DNA from: Gammaproteobacteria bacterium
GTDB taxonomy: Bacteria > Pseudomonadota > Gammaproteobacteria > Pseudomonadales > Pseudomonadaceae
Direction: 5' to 3'
Assembly: GCA_903970465.1 (NCBI GenBank)
Contig: CAJCIO010000098.1
Span: 1 to 36,791, forward strand
DNA length: 36,791 bases
A model generated the notes under the pieces. It was given only the letters and a program-made list of their open reading frames with translations. It was not told the DNA's origin and made no database searches. A program made the translations under genes and the position numbers. Position 1 is the stretch's first letter, and every line of letters starts with the position of its first letter. Positions 7,504-16,200 of the stretch are shown in pieces.

Positions 7504-9360
7504 TTATGGCTGCCAAAGGGTCCTTTCCCCACTTAATTTACGGTTCAGGAAGCTCGCCGCGCTGATCAATGCCAAATGGCTGAGCGCTTGAGGTGTGTTG
7601 CCCAGGTGGCGGCCGTGCAGGTCGAATTCCTCGGCGTACAGCCCCAACGGACTGGCGTAGCGCAATAATTGTTCGAATTCCAGATGCGCCTGCTCCACGC
7701 GCCCCGCGCGGGCCAGGCACTCTACGTACCAGAACGAGCAGGCGGTGAAGGCGCCTTCGTTGCCGTCCAGACCATCGCCGTTTTGTTCGTCTGTGCGGTA
7801 GCGATAGACCATGCCGTCGCGCACCAACGTGCGTTCGATGGCGTCCAGTGTGCTCAACCAGCGCGGGTCGCTGGCGCCGATGAAGCGTACCAATGGCATC
7901 AACAACATCGAGCCGTCGAGGCGATCACTGCCCTTGTATTGGACGAAGTGGCCGCGTTCGGCATCCCAGAAGTTGCTCCAGATATCATCATGTATCGCCT
8001 GGCGCTCCTTGTCCCAGCGCGCGAAGGGGGCGGGCAGCGAGCGCTTGAAGGATAGGCGCAAGGCGCGGTCCAGCGCCACCCAGCACATCAGCCGCGAGTG
8101 CAGGAAGTGCTGCGGCTCGCCGCGCATTTCCCAGATACCGACATCTTTCTCGCGCCAGCTCTGGCACACCTGATCGACCAGTTGCGTGACGTGCTGCCAG
8201 CCCTCGTGGGAGATCGCATCGCCGTATTTGTTGGCCAGGTAGACCGCATCCAGCAGCTCGCCATAGATATCCAGTTGTTTCTGCTTGTAGGCTTCGTTGC
8301 CGACGCGCACCGGCTGCGCACCGCCATGCCCGCGCAGGTGCTCGAGGTTGGCTTCGGGCAATGCTTCACGTCCATCCAGGCCATAGAGGATGTTTAATTT
8401 GGCCTGTTTTTCACAGCTGGCACCGACGCGGTCGTGCACCCAGCGCATGTAGTCGTTGGCTTCCTGGTTGAAGCCCAACCGCATGAAGGCGTAAACCGTG
8501 AACGACGCATCACGGATCCAGGTGTAGCGGTAATCCCAGTTCCGTGCACCGCCGCGCTCCTCCGGCAGGCCGAAGGTGGCGGCCGCGATGATGCCGCCGT
8601 GCTTGCGCGAAGTCAGCAGCTTGAGGGTCAGCGCCGAACGCATCACCATCTCGCGCCAACGCCCGCGATAATGGGAGTGGCCGAGCCAGTCGCGCCAATA
8701 GTTGATGGTGGCGCGCAGGCAGTGATCGCTGCTGTCGGCGTACACCATCGGGTCATCGATAGCCCCAAGAATGAACTCGGCGGTTTCATCGTCGCCCAGC
8801 GCGAAGCGAGCCACGGCGGTGTTGTCGTCCAGTTCCAGTGACTGGTCGGAGCACAGCCGCAGGCTTGGCTGGCCATCGGCATGAAAACTCACGCTGGGCT
8901 TTTTGCAGTCTGTGTCCGATTCGGCGCGGGTGTCGGCACGGCTGTAGTCATGGCGCACCCGGCAACGCATTGCGAAGGTGGCGCGCCCGCTGACCACCTT
9001 GACCCGGCGTACCAGGCGCGGGGTGTCGTCGACGTTGTCCGGAATCGGCATGAAGTCGGTGACTTCCACCACCGCCTGTTCACTGATCCAGCGGGTTTGC
9101 AGGATGTTGCTGTCAGGCAGGTAGATCTGCAACCGGCGTGCATCCGGCAGTTCCGGGGCCAGTTCGAAGACGCCGGCATCAGGCGTATCCAGGAGTGCCG
9201 TGAACAGCGACGGGCTGTCGAAATCGGGCCAGCAGCAGAAATCGATGCAACCGGTGTCCGCCACCAGTGCTGCGCTGCGCATGTTACCGATCAGGCCGTG
9301 AGCTTCGATGGGCCGTTGCGAGACGGTAGGGTCGAGGTCATGCGCGTTCGACTCAGCCAT
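7504..9360 (-). CDS. glycoside hydrolase family 15 protein (glucoamylase/trehalase-like)
   Basis: A 618-residue GH15 enzyme. The N-terminal beta domain of bacterial members is recognised by HGLIGNMRSAALV and the CCWPDFDSPSLF stretch. The (alpha/alpha)6 catalytic barrel carries the signature GGARNWDYRYTWIRDAS near residues 270-286. NEGAFTACSFWYVE near 534 should supply the second catalytic glutamate. GH15 enzymes release glucose from alpha-1,4 glucans, and several bacterial relatives are trehalases; the substrate cannot be fixed here. No signal peptide is seen, so it likely acts in the cytoplasm. The ATG at 9360 overlaps the upstream dehydrogenase gene by 8 bases; a GTG two codons earlier is also possible, and neither has a strong ribosome site, so translational coupling is likely. 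Confidence 0.88.
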   Translation of the reverse strand: MAESNAHDLDPTVSQRPIEAHGLIGNMRSAALVADTGCIDFCCWPDFDSPSLFTALLDTPDAGVFELAPELPDARRLQIYLPDSNILQTRWISEQAVVEVTDFMPIPDNVDDTPRLVRRVKVVSGRATFAMRCRVRHDYSRADTRAESDTDCKKPSVSFHADGQPSLRLCSDQSLELDDNTAVARFALGDDETAEFILGAIDDPMVYADSSDHCLRATINYWRDWLGHSHYRGRWREMVMRSALTLKLLTSRKHGGIIAAATFGLPEERGGARNWDYRYTWIRDASFTVYAFMRLGFNQEANDYMRWVHDRVGASCEKQAKLNILYGLDGREALPEANLEHLRGHGGAQPVRVGNEAYKQKQLDIYGELLDAVYLANKYGDAISHEGWQHVTQLVDQVCQSWREKDVGIWEMRGEPQHFLHSRLMCWVALDRALRLSFKRSLPAPFARWDKERQAIHDDIWSNFWDAERGHFVQYKGSDRLDGSMLLMPLVRFIGASDPRWLSTLDAIERTLVRDGMVYRYRTDEQNGDGLDGNEGAFTACSFWYVECLARAGRVEQAHLEFEQLLRYASPLGLYAEEFDLHGRHLGNTPQALSHLALISAASFLNRKLSGERTLWQP

Positions 9361-10153
9361 TGTCACGAAACCCGGGATAGAGGCTCATGCCGCCATCAAT
9401 GAACAAGGTGGTGCCATGCAGATAATCGGACAAGTCGCTGGCCAGCCAGACCACCGCATTGGCGACATCCGCGACCTCGCCGATGCGCCCGTAAGGGATC
9501 AGCTCGAGCACTTTTTTCTCCGCATCGCCCTGCATGACGTCGGCATTGATGGCCGTGCGGATTGCCCCCGGGGCGATGGCGTTGACGCGGATATGCTGTT
9601 GCCCGACTTCTTGGGCGATGCTGCGCATGAGCATATCGATCGCGCCCTTGGACGCTGCGTAGTTGACATGGCCGGCCCAGGGAATCAACTGATGGACCGA
9701 GCTCATGTGAATGATATTGCCGGCCGCTCGGGAGACCTCGAGGCGTGGCCCCTGGCGGGCGAACTGGCGCAGGGCGGCGCGAGCGCAGAGGAATTGCCCG
9801 GTCAGGTTGACTTCGAGCACCTTGTTCCAGTCAGCGAGGGTCATGTCCACGGTAGCGGCGTCGCGCTGCAGGCCAGAATTGGCCACCAGGATGTCGAGGG
9901 CGCCGAAGGCATCGAGTGTCTCGGCAAACAACCGTTCGACGTCCTCTTCCTTTGACACGTCGGCACCGACCGCAATGGCACGCCCACCCTTTTCACGGAT
10001 CTGCTGGGCCAGTTGTTCGGCGGGCTCGCTGTGACTGTTGTAGTTGATCACCACGGCAGCGCCTGCGTCAGCCAGTGCCTGGGCGGCGGCTGCACCTAGG
10101 CCTGAGCTGGCACCGGTGACGAGGGCAACCTGTTTTTCGAGGGATATATGCAT
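9353..10153 (-). CDS. SDR family oxidoreductase (glucose 1-dehydrogenase-like)
   Basis: A 266-residue classical short-chain dehydrogenase/reductase. The Rossmann glycine motif is TGASSGLG (13-20). The usual NNAG element appears as VANSG, the catalytic Ser lies in HMSSVHQ, and the active-site pair is in YAASK. The C-terminus has the family ending WLASDLSDYLHGTTLFIDGG. Sequence style fits the bacterial glucose 1-dehydrogenase subgroup, which oxidises glucose with NAD(P)+, but SDR substrates are hard to predict. The ATG at 10153 begins the protein where the family usually starts; a TTG at 10174 would add seven residues. It is the first gene of a two-gene unit with the GH15 enzyme. If that enzyme releases glucose, this one could oxidise it; this is inference. 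Confidence 0.82.
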   Translation of the reverse strand: MHISLEKQVALVTGASSGLGAAAAQALADAGAAVVINYNSHSEPAEQLAQQIREKGGRAIAVGADVSKEEDVERLFAETLDAFGALDILVANSGLQRDAATVDMTLADWNKVLEVNLTGQFLCARAALRQFARQGPRLEVSRAAGNIIHMSSVHQLIPWAGHVNYAASKGAIDMLMRSIAQEVGQQHIRVNAIAPGAIRTAINADVMQGDAEKKVLELIPYGRIGEVADVANAVVWLASDLSDYLHGTTLFIDGGMSLYPGFRDNG

Positions 10154-10296
10154 GGTCGAGGGCCTGGTCTGCAAGGATATTAAGGGGTCTCCTTAGCTGA
10201 CTGGCGGGTGGGGGTATCGGTTCAGGAAAATTACATGGCACCTTTTTCAGTATTCAGTTGCCTGAATAAGAGTCTGTCCTTATCGAGGAACGCCTG

Positions 10297-10449
10297 ATGT
10301 CCCAGCCCAGTAACGAATCCAAGTCCAAACGCGACGATCTTGAGAACGAGCCCGCGAATGCCGGCAAGGTTGGGGAAAAGAACAAGCGGATGAACGAAAA
10401 GGGCGAGGCCGAACGGCCGGGGACGCCGCCGGACCCCAAGAAGCGGTGA
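10297..10449 (+). CDS. small highly charged hypothetical protein, 50 residues
   Basis: A short open frame with ATG at 10297 and TGA ending at 10449, preceded by GAGGA (10285-10289) at good spacing. The product begins MSQPSNESKSKRDDLEN and ends in PGTPPDPKKR. It is almost wholly hydrophilic (Lys, Arg, Glu, Asp, Asn, Pro) with no hydrophobic core, so it should be disordered. No family with a known function is recognised. Its coding nature is supported by the ribosome site, by GC-rich third positions and by its placement in a gap of about 400 bases between two minus-strand genes. Codon use matches the neighbours. It could be a stress-related or nucleic acid-binding small protein, but that is a guess. 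Confidence 0.65.
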   Translation: MSQPSNESKSKRDDLENEPANAGKVGEKNKRMNEKGEAERPGTPPDPKKR

Positions 10450-10552
10450 TCCCCGGTAGCGACGTCGCTTGCCCCCGAAAGATGGTGCGAGCTGCCCGGT
10501 TTTTGCCCGTTAAATCCATCGGCCAAGGCTCCCAGCGACGGGGCGGTGGGTC

Positions 10553-11227
10553 TTACAACCCGAAATTGAACGCAATCGAAATCCGCGCCCGGTCCCCGCG
10601 ATGGGGCTTGACCGAGTGCAGAAGCCACGACGGAAACATCACCAGGGTTCCCGCAGTGGGCGCCATCTTGCTCATGAATCCCGCCGTCAGGCAGCCTTCG
10701 ATGCGCATACGCAACGCCGGGTAGAGCATGGTCGGCATCACCCCGCGCGGGTCGACGAACTCCAGTTCGCCGCCCAGTGCGGCATCCTCGCTGCGCCCGC
10801 CATCATCGACCCAATACACCGCCGACCAGTACGCCCCTGGGTGCCCGTGGACGCCATTGCCATGGCCAGAACGATTGATGTTCGCCCAGGCAGCGCAGGT
10901 CCAGGTCAGTTTGGCCTCGATCAGGCCATGCTCCGGCGAGTTGACCGCCGACAGTTGATTGGCCAGCTCCTGAGCGAATGCCAGCAACTCGGCCCCTGCG
11001 GCGCCAGACCACTGAGCGAAGTCATCGGTGGACTGCCAGCCGCCTTCGTTGCTGTGGTCGGTGCTCGGATGGGCCGCCTCGCGGGCCAGAATGGTTTCAC
11101 GCAACTCGGCGTTGAGGCGCTGAAAATCAGGGTGTTGCAGGCTGGCGACCGGAGTGGCGAAGAGTTTGTTGATCTTGATCTGGCCGGCGTCGACGCCGAA
11201 GGGTGGTGAAGCGGGCTGGTCAGACAT
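10553..11227 (-). CDS. TIGR02466 family protein, putative 2OG-Fe(II) oxygenase
   Basis: A 224-residue protein of the TIGR02466 group within the 2-oxoglutarate/Fe(II) oxygenase fold. Family marks visible are LFATPVASLQHPDF near the N-terminus, then WANINRSGHGNGVHGHPGAYWSAVYWV, where the histidines would provide iron ligands. Near the C-terminus, MFPSWLLHSVKPHRGDRARISIAFN gives the distal His and the Arg expected to bind 2-oxoglutarate. No substrate is established for the family as far as I know. The ATG at 11227 begins MSDQPASP; an upstream in-frame TTG would add a hydrophobic tail and is less likely. The gene stands 85 bases after the topoisomerase gene on the same strand and could be read with it. 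Confidence 0.82.
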   Translation of the reverse strand: MSDQPASPPFGVDAGQIKINKLFATPVASLQHPDFQRLNAELRETILAREAAHPSTDHSNEGGWQSTDDFAQWSGAAGAELLAFAQELANQLSAVNSPEHGLIEAKLTWTCAAWANINRSGHGNGVHGHPGAYWSAVYWVDDGGRSEDAALGGELEFVDPRGVMPTMLYPALRMRIEGCLTAGFMSKMAPTAGTLVMFPSWLLHSVKPHRGDRARISIAFNFGL

Positions 11228-11312
11228 GAAGATATTCGCTCGATCGAGGTAAAGATATAAAGACAAAGCCTATTACAGCCGCCCGCCACATGCCATGACC
11301 TGTCGCAACGGC

Positions 11313-12341
11313 TCAGGCGATCTGCGCGAGTTTTTCAAGAAAACTCGCCAAGGCCACTTCTTCCATGCGCAGGCCTTTGCGTTGACGCGGTTTGGGCAGT
11401 TTGGACAGTTCACCCAAAGCAAAATGCTCGAGCACCGCCGGGTGGATATAGCATCGTCGGCACACCGCCGGGGTGTTGCCCAGGTGCCGGGCCACCTCTT
11501 TGACCATCTCGACAATGTGCTGCTTGGCTTGTGGCTCGGGTTCCCAGTGCAGTTCGCGCAGCATCTCCAGTGCCATCGCCGTCCCGGCCCAGGTGCGGTA
11601 GTCCTTGGCGGTGAAATCGGCACCCGTCAGGCGATGCAGGTAGGCGTTGACGTCCGAAGAGCTGACGCTGTGGCGTTGGCCGTCATCGTCCAGATACTGG
11701 AACAGGGCCTGGCCCGGCAATTCCATGCACCGTTTGACGATGCCCGCCAGACGTCGATCCTTGATGCTGACCTGATGCTCGACGCCGCTCTTGCCGCGAA
11801 ATTCGAAAGCGATCTGGCTGCCGTGCACCTCGACGTGGCGAGTGCGCAGCGTGGTCAGCCCGTAGGAGCGGTTGTCCCGCGCGTACTGGGTGTTGCCGAC
11901 GCGGATCAGTGTCGCATCGAGCAGCGAGATGACCGTGGCCATGACCTTGTCGTGGTTGAGCCCTGGCGTGCTCAAGTGCTCGTCCAATTGTTTGCGCACC
12001 CGCGGCAGCTGCTTGCCGAAGGCCAGCATGCGCGCGTATTTGCCCTCGTCGCGCAGTTCGCGCCAGCGCGGGTGATAGCGGTATTGCTTGCGGCCACGGG
12101 CGTCGCGGCCGGTGGCCTGCAAATGGCCATTGGGGTCGGCGCAGATCCACACGTCAGTGTAGGCCGGCGGGATCACCAGCTTATTGATCCGCTCGACTTC
12201 GGCTTTGTCGCGGATGCGCTCGCCGGCGCTGTTGAAATAGGCGAAATGACCGCGCAGTACCTTGCGGCGCAGGCCCGGCTGCGAATCGTCGACGTAATGC
12301 AGGTCGGCGGGCAGGCGGGGCAGATTCGATGAGTCGGGCAT
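11313..12341 (-). CDS. type IB DNA topoisomerase (poxvirus-like)
   Basis: A 342-residue bacterial topoisomerase IB, the compact family related to poxvirus topoisomerase. It relaxes supercoils of both signs by nicking one strand through a 3'-phosphotyrosine, without ATP. The N-terminal domain shows VIPPAYTDVWICADPNGH and GRDARGRKQYRYHPRWRE. The catalytic domain has the basic residues in RSYGLTTLRTRHVE, KDYRTWAGT and the helix ARHLGNTPAVCRRCYIHP, where Y298 is the expected nucleophile. Length is normal for the family (about 320-350). The ATG at 12341 has AAGG upstream. It is divergent from the two-component regulator gene across 292 bases. Confidence 0.92.
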   Translation of the reverse strand: MPDSSNLPRLPADLHYVDDSQPGLRRKVLRGHFAYFNSAGERIRDKAEVERINKLVIPPAYTDVWICADPNGHLQATGRDARGRKQYRYHPRWRELRDEGKYARMLAFGKQLPRVRKQLDEHLSTPGLNHDKVMATVISLLDATLIRVGNTQYARDNRSYGLTTLRTRHVEVHGSQIAFEFRGKSGVEHQVSIKDRRLAGIVKRCMELPGQALFQYLDDDGQRHSVSSSDVNAYLHRLTGADFTAKDYRTWAGTAMALEMLRELHWEPEPQAKQHIVEMVKEVARHLGNTPAVCRRCYIHPAVLEHFALGELSKLPKPRQRKGLRMEEVALASFLEKLAQIA

Positions 12342-12511
12342 AGAGGTGACCTTGATGGCGCAGTGCTTGAACTGTTGACCGCAGCCACATCGCGGGGTGC
12401 GATCGAAGTGGTTTGCGCGCCGCCGCTAATCAGTCCTTGGCAGGTCGTCAAATACCTTGGGGCGCAGTTTTTTTGCCGTTCCGCCCCGCAACCACGGGCC
12501 TGCCAGGGGCT

Positions 12512-12550
12512 TGTAGGATTAATCGCAGCTAACTTCAGAAAGGTCCTACA
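12512..12550. promoter_or_regulatory. inverted repeat upstream of the response regulator gene, possible operator
   Basis: TGTAGGA (12512-12518) and TCCTACA (12544-12550) form a perfect 7-bp inverted repeat with centres 32 bp apart, about three helical turns. It ends 84 bases before the regulator start. NarL/LuxR-type response regulators commonly bind as dimers to such spaced half-sites, so an autoregulatory operator is plausible. The rest of the 292-base divergent spacer (12342-12633) shows no supported gene. Confidence 0.4.
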
Positions 12551-12633
12551 GACCTTGCCGAAATCCTCGCGAATACTGTGCGCCTGACCGCTGCCTGAAC
12601 GCGGCTGCCGAATACCAAAACCTGGAGGGCCCC

Positions 12634-13260
12634 ATGTACAAGGCATTGATCGTGGATGATCATCCGTTCATTCGCGCCAGCGTGAAGGTGTTGCTCAAGC
12701 AGGAACGCTTCGACACCATCGTCGAGGCCAGCGACGGCGCGCAGGCACTGCAGATGGCCAAGCACTACATCCCCGACCTGATCATCCTCGACATCAGCAT
12801 GCCTGGGCTGGATGGCATGGACGTGATCCAGCGCATCCGCGAACAACGCATTCCCGCACGCATCCTGGTGCTGACGTCGCAACCCGCCGAGTATTTTTCG
12901 GTGCGGTGCATGAAGGCCGGCGCCAAAGGCTATGTGTGCAAGAGCGACCGATTGCACGAGTTGTCCAAGGCCATCGGCGCAATCATGAGCGGCTACACCT
13001 ATTTCCCGGATGTCGAAGAGGCATCCGTCTACCGCGGTGACCGCAGTGCCAGCGAAGCAGAAGCCCTCGCGGCCCTGACCGACCGCGAGATGATGGTCCT
13101 GCAGCAGCTGTCCCGAGGCTTTCGCAACGGCGAAGTGGCCGACCACATGATGATCAGTCACAAGACCGTCAGCACCTACAAGCTGCGCATTATGTACAAG
13201 CTCAAGGTGCGCACGCTGGTCGATCTGGCCGACCTCGCCAAACGCCACGAGTTGATATAG
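12634..13260 (+). CDS. NarL/LuxR-family response regulator (BvgA/EvgA-like)
   Basis: A 208-residue DNA-binding response regulator. The receiver domain spans about 1-120, with the acidic pocket VDDH near residue 8, the phospho-acceptor D53 in LIILDISMPG, a conserved Thr in LVLTSQ and the Lys in YVCKSD. The C-terminal LuxR-type HTH spans about 148-205 (LTDREMMVLQQLSRG, SHKTVSTYKLRIMYKL). Size and sequence style fit the BvgA/EvgA branch. GGAGGG sits just before the ATG. The sensor kinase gene begins 3 bases after the stop, so the two are co-transcribed and should form one phosphorelay, with this protein taking phosphate from the Hpt domain of the kinase. Target genes are not evident; no adjacent operon is obviously its target. 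Confidence 0.92.
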   Translation: MYKALIVDDHPFIRASVKVLLKQERFDTIVEASDGAQALQMAKHYIPDLIILDISMPGLDGMDVIQRIREQRIPARILVLTSQPAEYFSVRCMKAGAKGYVCKSDRLHELSKAIGAIMSGYTYFPDVEEASVYRGDRSASEAEALAALTDREMMVLQQLSRGFRNGEVADHMMISHKTVSTYKLRIMYKLKVRTLVDLADLAKRHELI

Positions 13261-13263
13261 CCC

Positions 13264-16200
13264 ATGAACCTGTGCCTCTCCAGACTCATGGCCCACGCTG
13301 TGCTGGGCCTTTGCTTCCTCCATGCCGAGGTCCGGGCGCAAAGTGCGTCGTCACCTCAAACGTCGCCCCCGGTACCTGAAACGCTGCAATTGCTGGGGCG
13401 CTCGACGCTCAATGCCAGTGCCCTGGTCGAGATGGACCTCAGCGCCGACGACCGCCGCTGGCTGTGGGAGCGCCGGACCTTGCGCCTGGGCGTCAGCCAG
13501 CCGGATTATCCCCCATTCGACATGACCGGCAGCGGGCGCGACTATGAAGGCATCACCGCCGACTATGTGCGCCTGATTGCCGAATTGCTCAACCTGCAGG
13601 TCGCCGTATCGCGCTATCGCAACCGCGAAGCGGCCCTGCAGGCGTTGCAGCGCGGCGAGATCGACCTGCTCGGGACCTCCAACAGCTTCGAGGTGACCAC
13701 TGCCAATCTGAGCCTGTCCCAGGCTTATGGTGTGGATCAGACGGTACTGGTACGCCGGGTCGATCCATCCGCCGCACAGGTTGTGCAAAACCCCCGCCAG
13801 CGCCTGGCGATCGTCCAGCATTACCTGCCCGACGATGTGCTGAACATGCTGTATCCCGATGCCGAGGTGCTGGTCTATGAATCGTCACTGGCGGCCATGG
13901 GCGCGGTGGCCTTCGGACAGGCCGACCTCTATCTGGGCAACGCCCTGGGTGCACACTTCCAGCTTGGCCGCAGCCTGTTGAACAACCTGCAACTGACTCA
14001 GGTGCCAGCGTTGCGGGAAAACCATTTCAGCTTCGCCATGGCACCTGCCAACAGCCGTTTGCTGGGGCTGGTCAACCGCGCGCTGCAAGTGATCGACCCG
14101 CTGGAACGCCGCGCGATCCTGCGGCGCTGGAGCGTCGAAGGGGTGGTGATCCCGCGGCGCGCCGAGGTGCAGTTGAGTGCGTCCGAGCGGCGCTGGATGC
14201 AGCGCCACCCGCAAGTCAGGGTCTTGATTGACGAAGGGCTGCTGCCCATCAGTTATCGTGACGAACAAGGGCGTTTTCGCGGTATCAGTGCTCACGTGCT
14301 GGATGCCGTGGGCCAGCGTACCGGACTGGTGTTCGATGTGCAGTCTTCGACGTCGTTGGCACAGATGAGCCGCAGCATCCTGCGCGGTGATGCAGATTTG
14401 CTGGCGGCCTTGGCACCCAGTCCGATCCGCGAGGAACAGCTGGCCTTCAGTCGACCCTACCTGAACAGCGGCATGGTCCTGGTGACGCCGGACGCCAGCC
14501 TCCCTCCCACCAGTCTGGAGCAACTGGCAGGCAAACCGGTGGCGGTGGTGCAGGGCACTTTTCTACTGGATGAATTGGCCGAACGTTACCCCCAAGTGCC
14601 GTTGCTGCATGCGGCCACGGTGGGCGAAGCCCTGGCGCTGGTGGCGCAGGGCAAGGCCTGCGCGGCTGTCGTGTCGCTGCTCAGCGCGCGTTATCAATTG
14701 GCCGCGCGCTATGGCGGCGAATTGCGCATCAGCGCCTCGCTGCCGGTCAGCCCGGCCAATTTCGCCTTTGCCACGGCCCGCGGGCAAAGCGAGCTGTTGT
14801 CGATTATCGACAAAGCCTTGCTGAGCATCGAACCCCAGGAGCTGGAAGCGCTGACTCACCGCAGCCAGCCGCAAGTCATCGTCGCCGACAGCTACTGGAG
14901 CCGCCACAGGGAGCGGGTTTTCCGGATGCTGTGGGCCGGCGGTGCGCTGTTGCTGCTGGCGCTGCTATGGATCACCTGGCTGCGCCGCCAGATCCGCCGC
15001 CGTGAACGCGCCGAGCAGGCCTTGACCGATCAACTGGAGTTCATGCGGGTGATGATCGATGGCACGCCTCACCCGATCTACGTGCGTGATCGGCAAGGCT
15101 TGCTGCTCAACTGCAACGCCAGTTACCTCAAGGCGCTGGGTGCGAGCCGTGAGGAGGTGATCGGCCAGCCGATCACCATGACCAAAGTCGTCGAGCCACA
15201 GGCGGCGCAGTTTTATCAGGACTCTTATCTGCGGGTCATGGCCCAGGGCACGCCGATCGTTGAAGACCGCAAGTTGACCCTCGCCAACGGCACGGAAATG
15301 ACCATCTATCACTGGATCCTGCCGTACAAGGCCTCGGGCGGCCAGACGGTCGGATTGATCGCCGGGTGGATAGACGTCACCGAACGCGAACGTCTGTGCC
15401 TGGCCCACCAGCAGGCCACTCAGGAAGCCGAAGCGGCCAACCAGGCCAAGACGCACTTTCTGGCCACCATGAGCCATGAAATCCGCACACCGATGAACGC
15501 CGTGCTGGGCATGCTCGAGCTGGCGCTGAAAAAGGCTGATGAGGGTCGCCTGGACCGACTGGCCATCGAAGTGGCGGCCGAGGCGGCGCAAGGGTTGCTC
15601 GACCTGATCGGCGATATCCTCGACATCACCCGCATCGAGGGGGGTCATCTGCAGTTGGAAACGCGAGCGGTGGCGCTGCGGCCCTGGATCGAATCGGTGC
15701 TGCGGGTGTTCGATGCTCAGGCACGACACAAGGGACTCGCGTTGGAGTTGCAGTTGCTCGGCGATACCCACCAGGAGCTGACGCTGGACCCCGTGCGTCT
15801 GCGCCAGGTGGTGGCCAACCTGGTCGGCAACGCGATCAAGTTCACCGAGGCCGGGTATGTGCGGGTCAGTCTCGATGTACAGCCGCTGGGGCGTGAAGTG
15901 CGCATCGTGCTGTGCGTCGAAGATACCGGTGTGGGCATCGCCGAGGACGAGCAGCAACACCTGTGCGAACCTTTCGTGCAGGCGAGCAATCAGGTGGTCG
16001 GCAGCCGCATCGGCACAGGCCTGGGCCTGAGCATCAGCCGCGCGCTCTGCGAATTGATGGGTGGCTCGTTGCGCCTGCACAGCGAACCGGGGCAGGGTAC
16101 GCAAGTGTGGGTCACATTGCAGGCCTCACGGGCAGCGGCCGAGCCGCCGCCCATCAGTCCCCCGATACCGCAGGCACCGGCCAAGGGCAGCAGGGTGCTA

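Noticed and set aside
7231..7591. Two plus-strand open frames between csrA and the GH15 gene
   Set aside because: Codon use is unlike the neighbours, no domain is seen, and the second runs into the GH15 gene in antisense.
10458..10469. Perfect 12-bp palindrome AGCGACGTCGCT after the 50-residue gene
   Set aside because: No loop, no U-tract and no second site, so neither a terminator nor a convincing operator can be claimed.
12342..12413. Minus-strand codons just before the topoisomerase start read CGCGQQFKHC, like a shortened SEC-C zinc motif
   Set aside because: The stretch follows a stop codon, has no start codon, and the spacing differs from the SEC-C consensus. It is probably chance or a decayed remnant.
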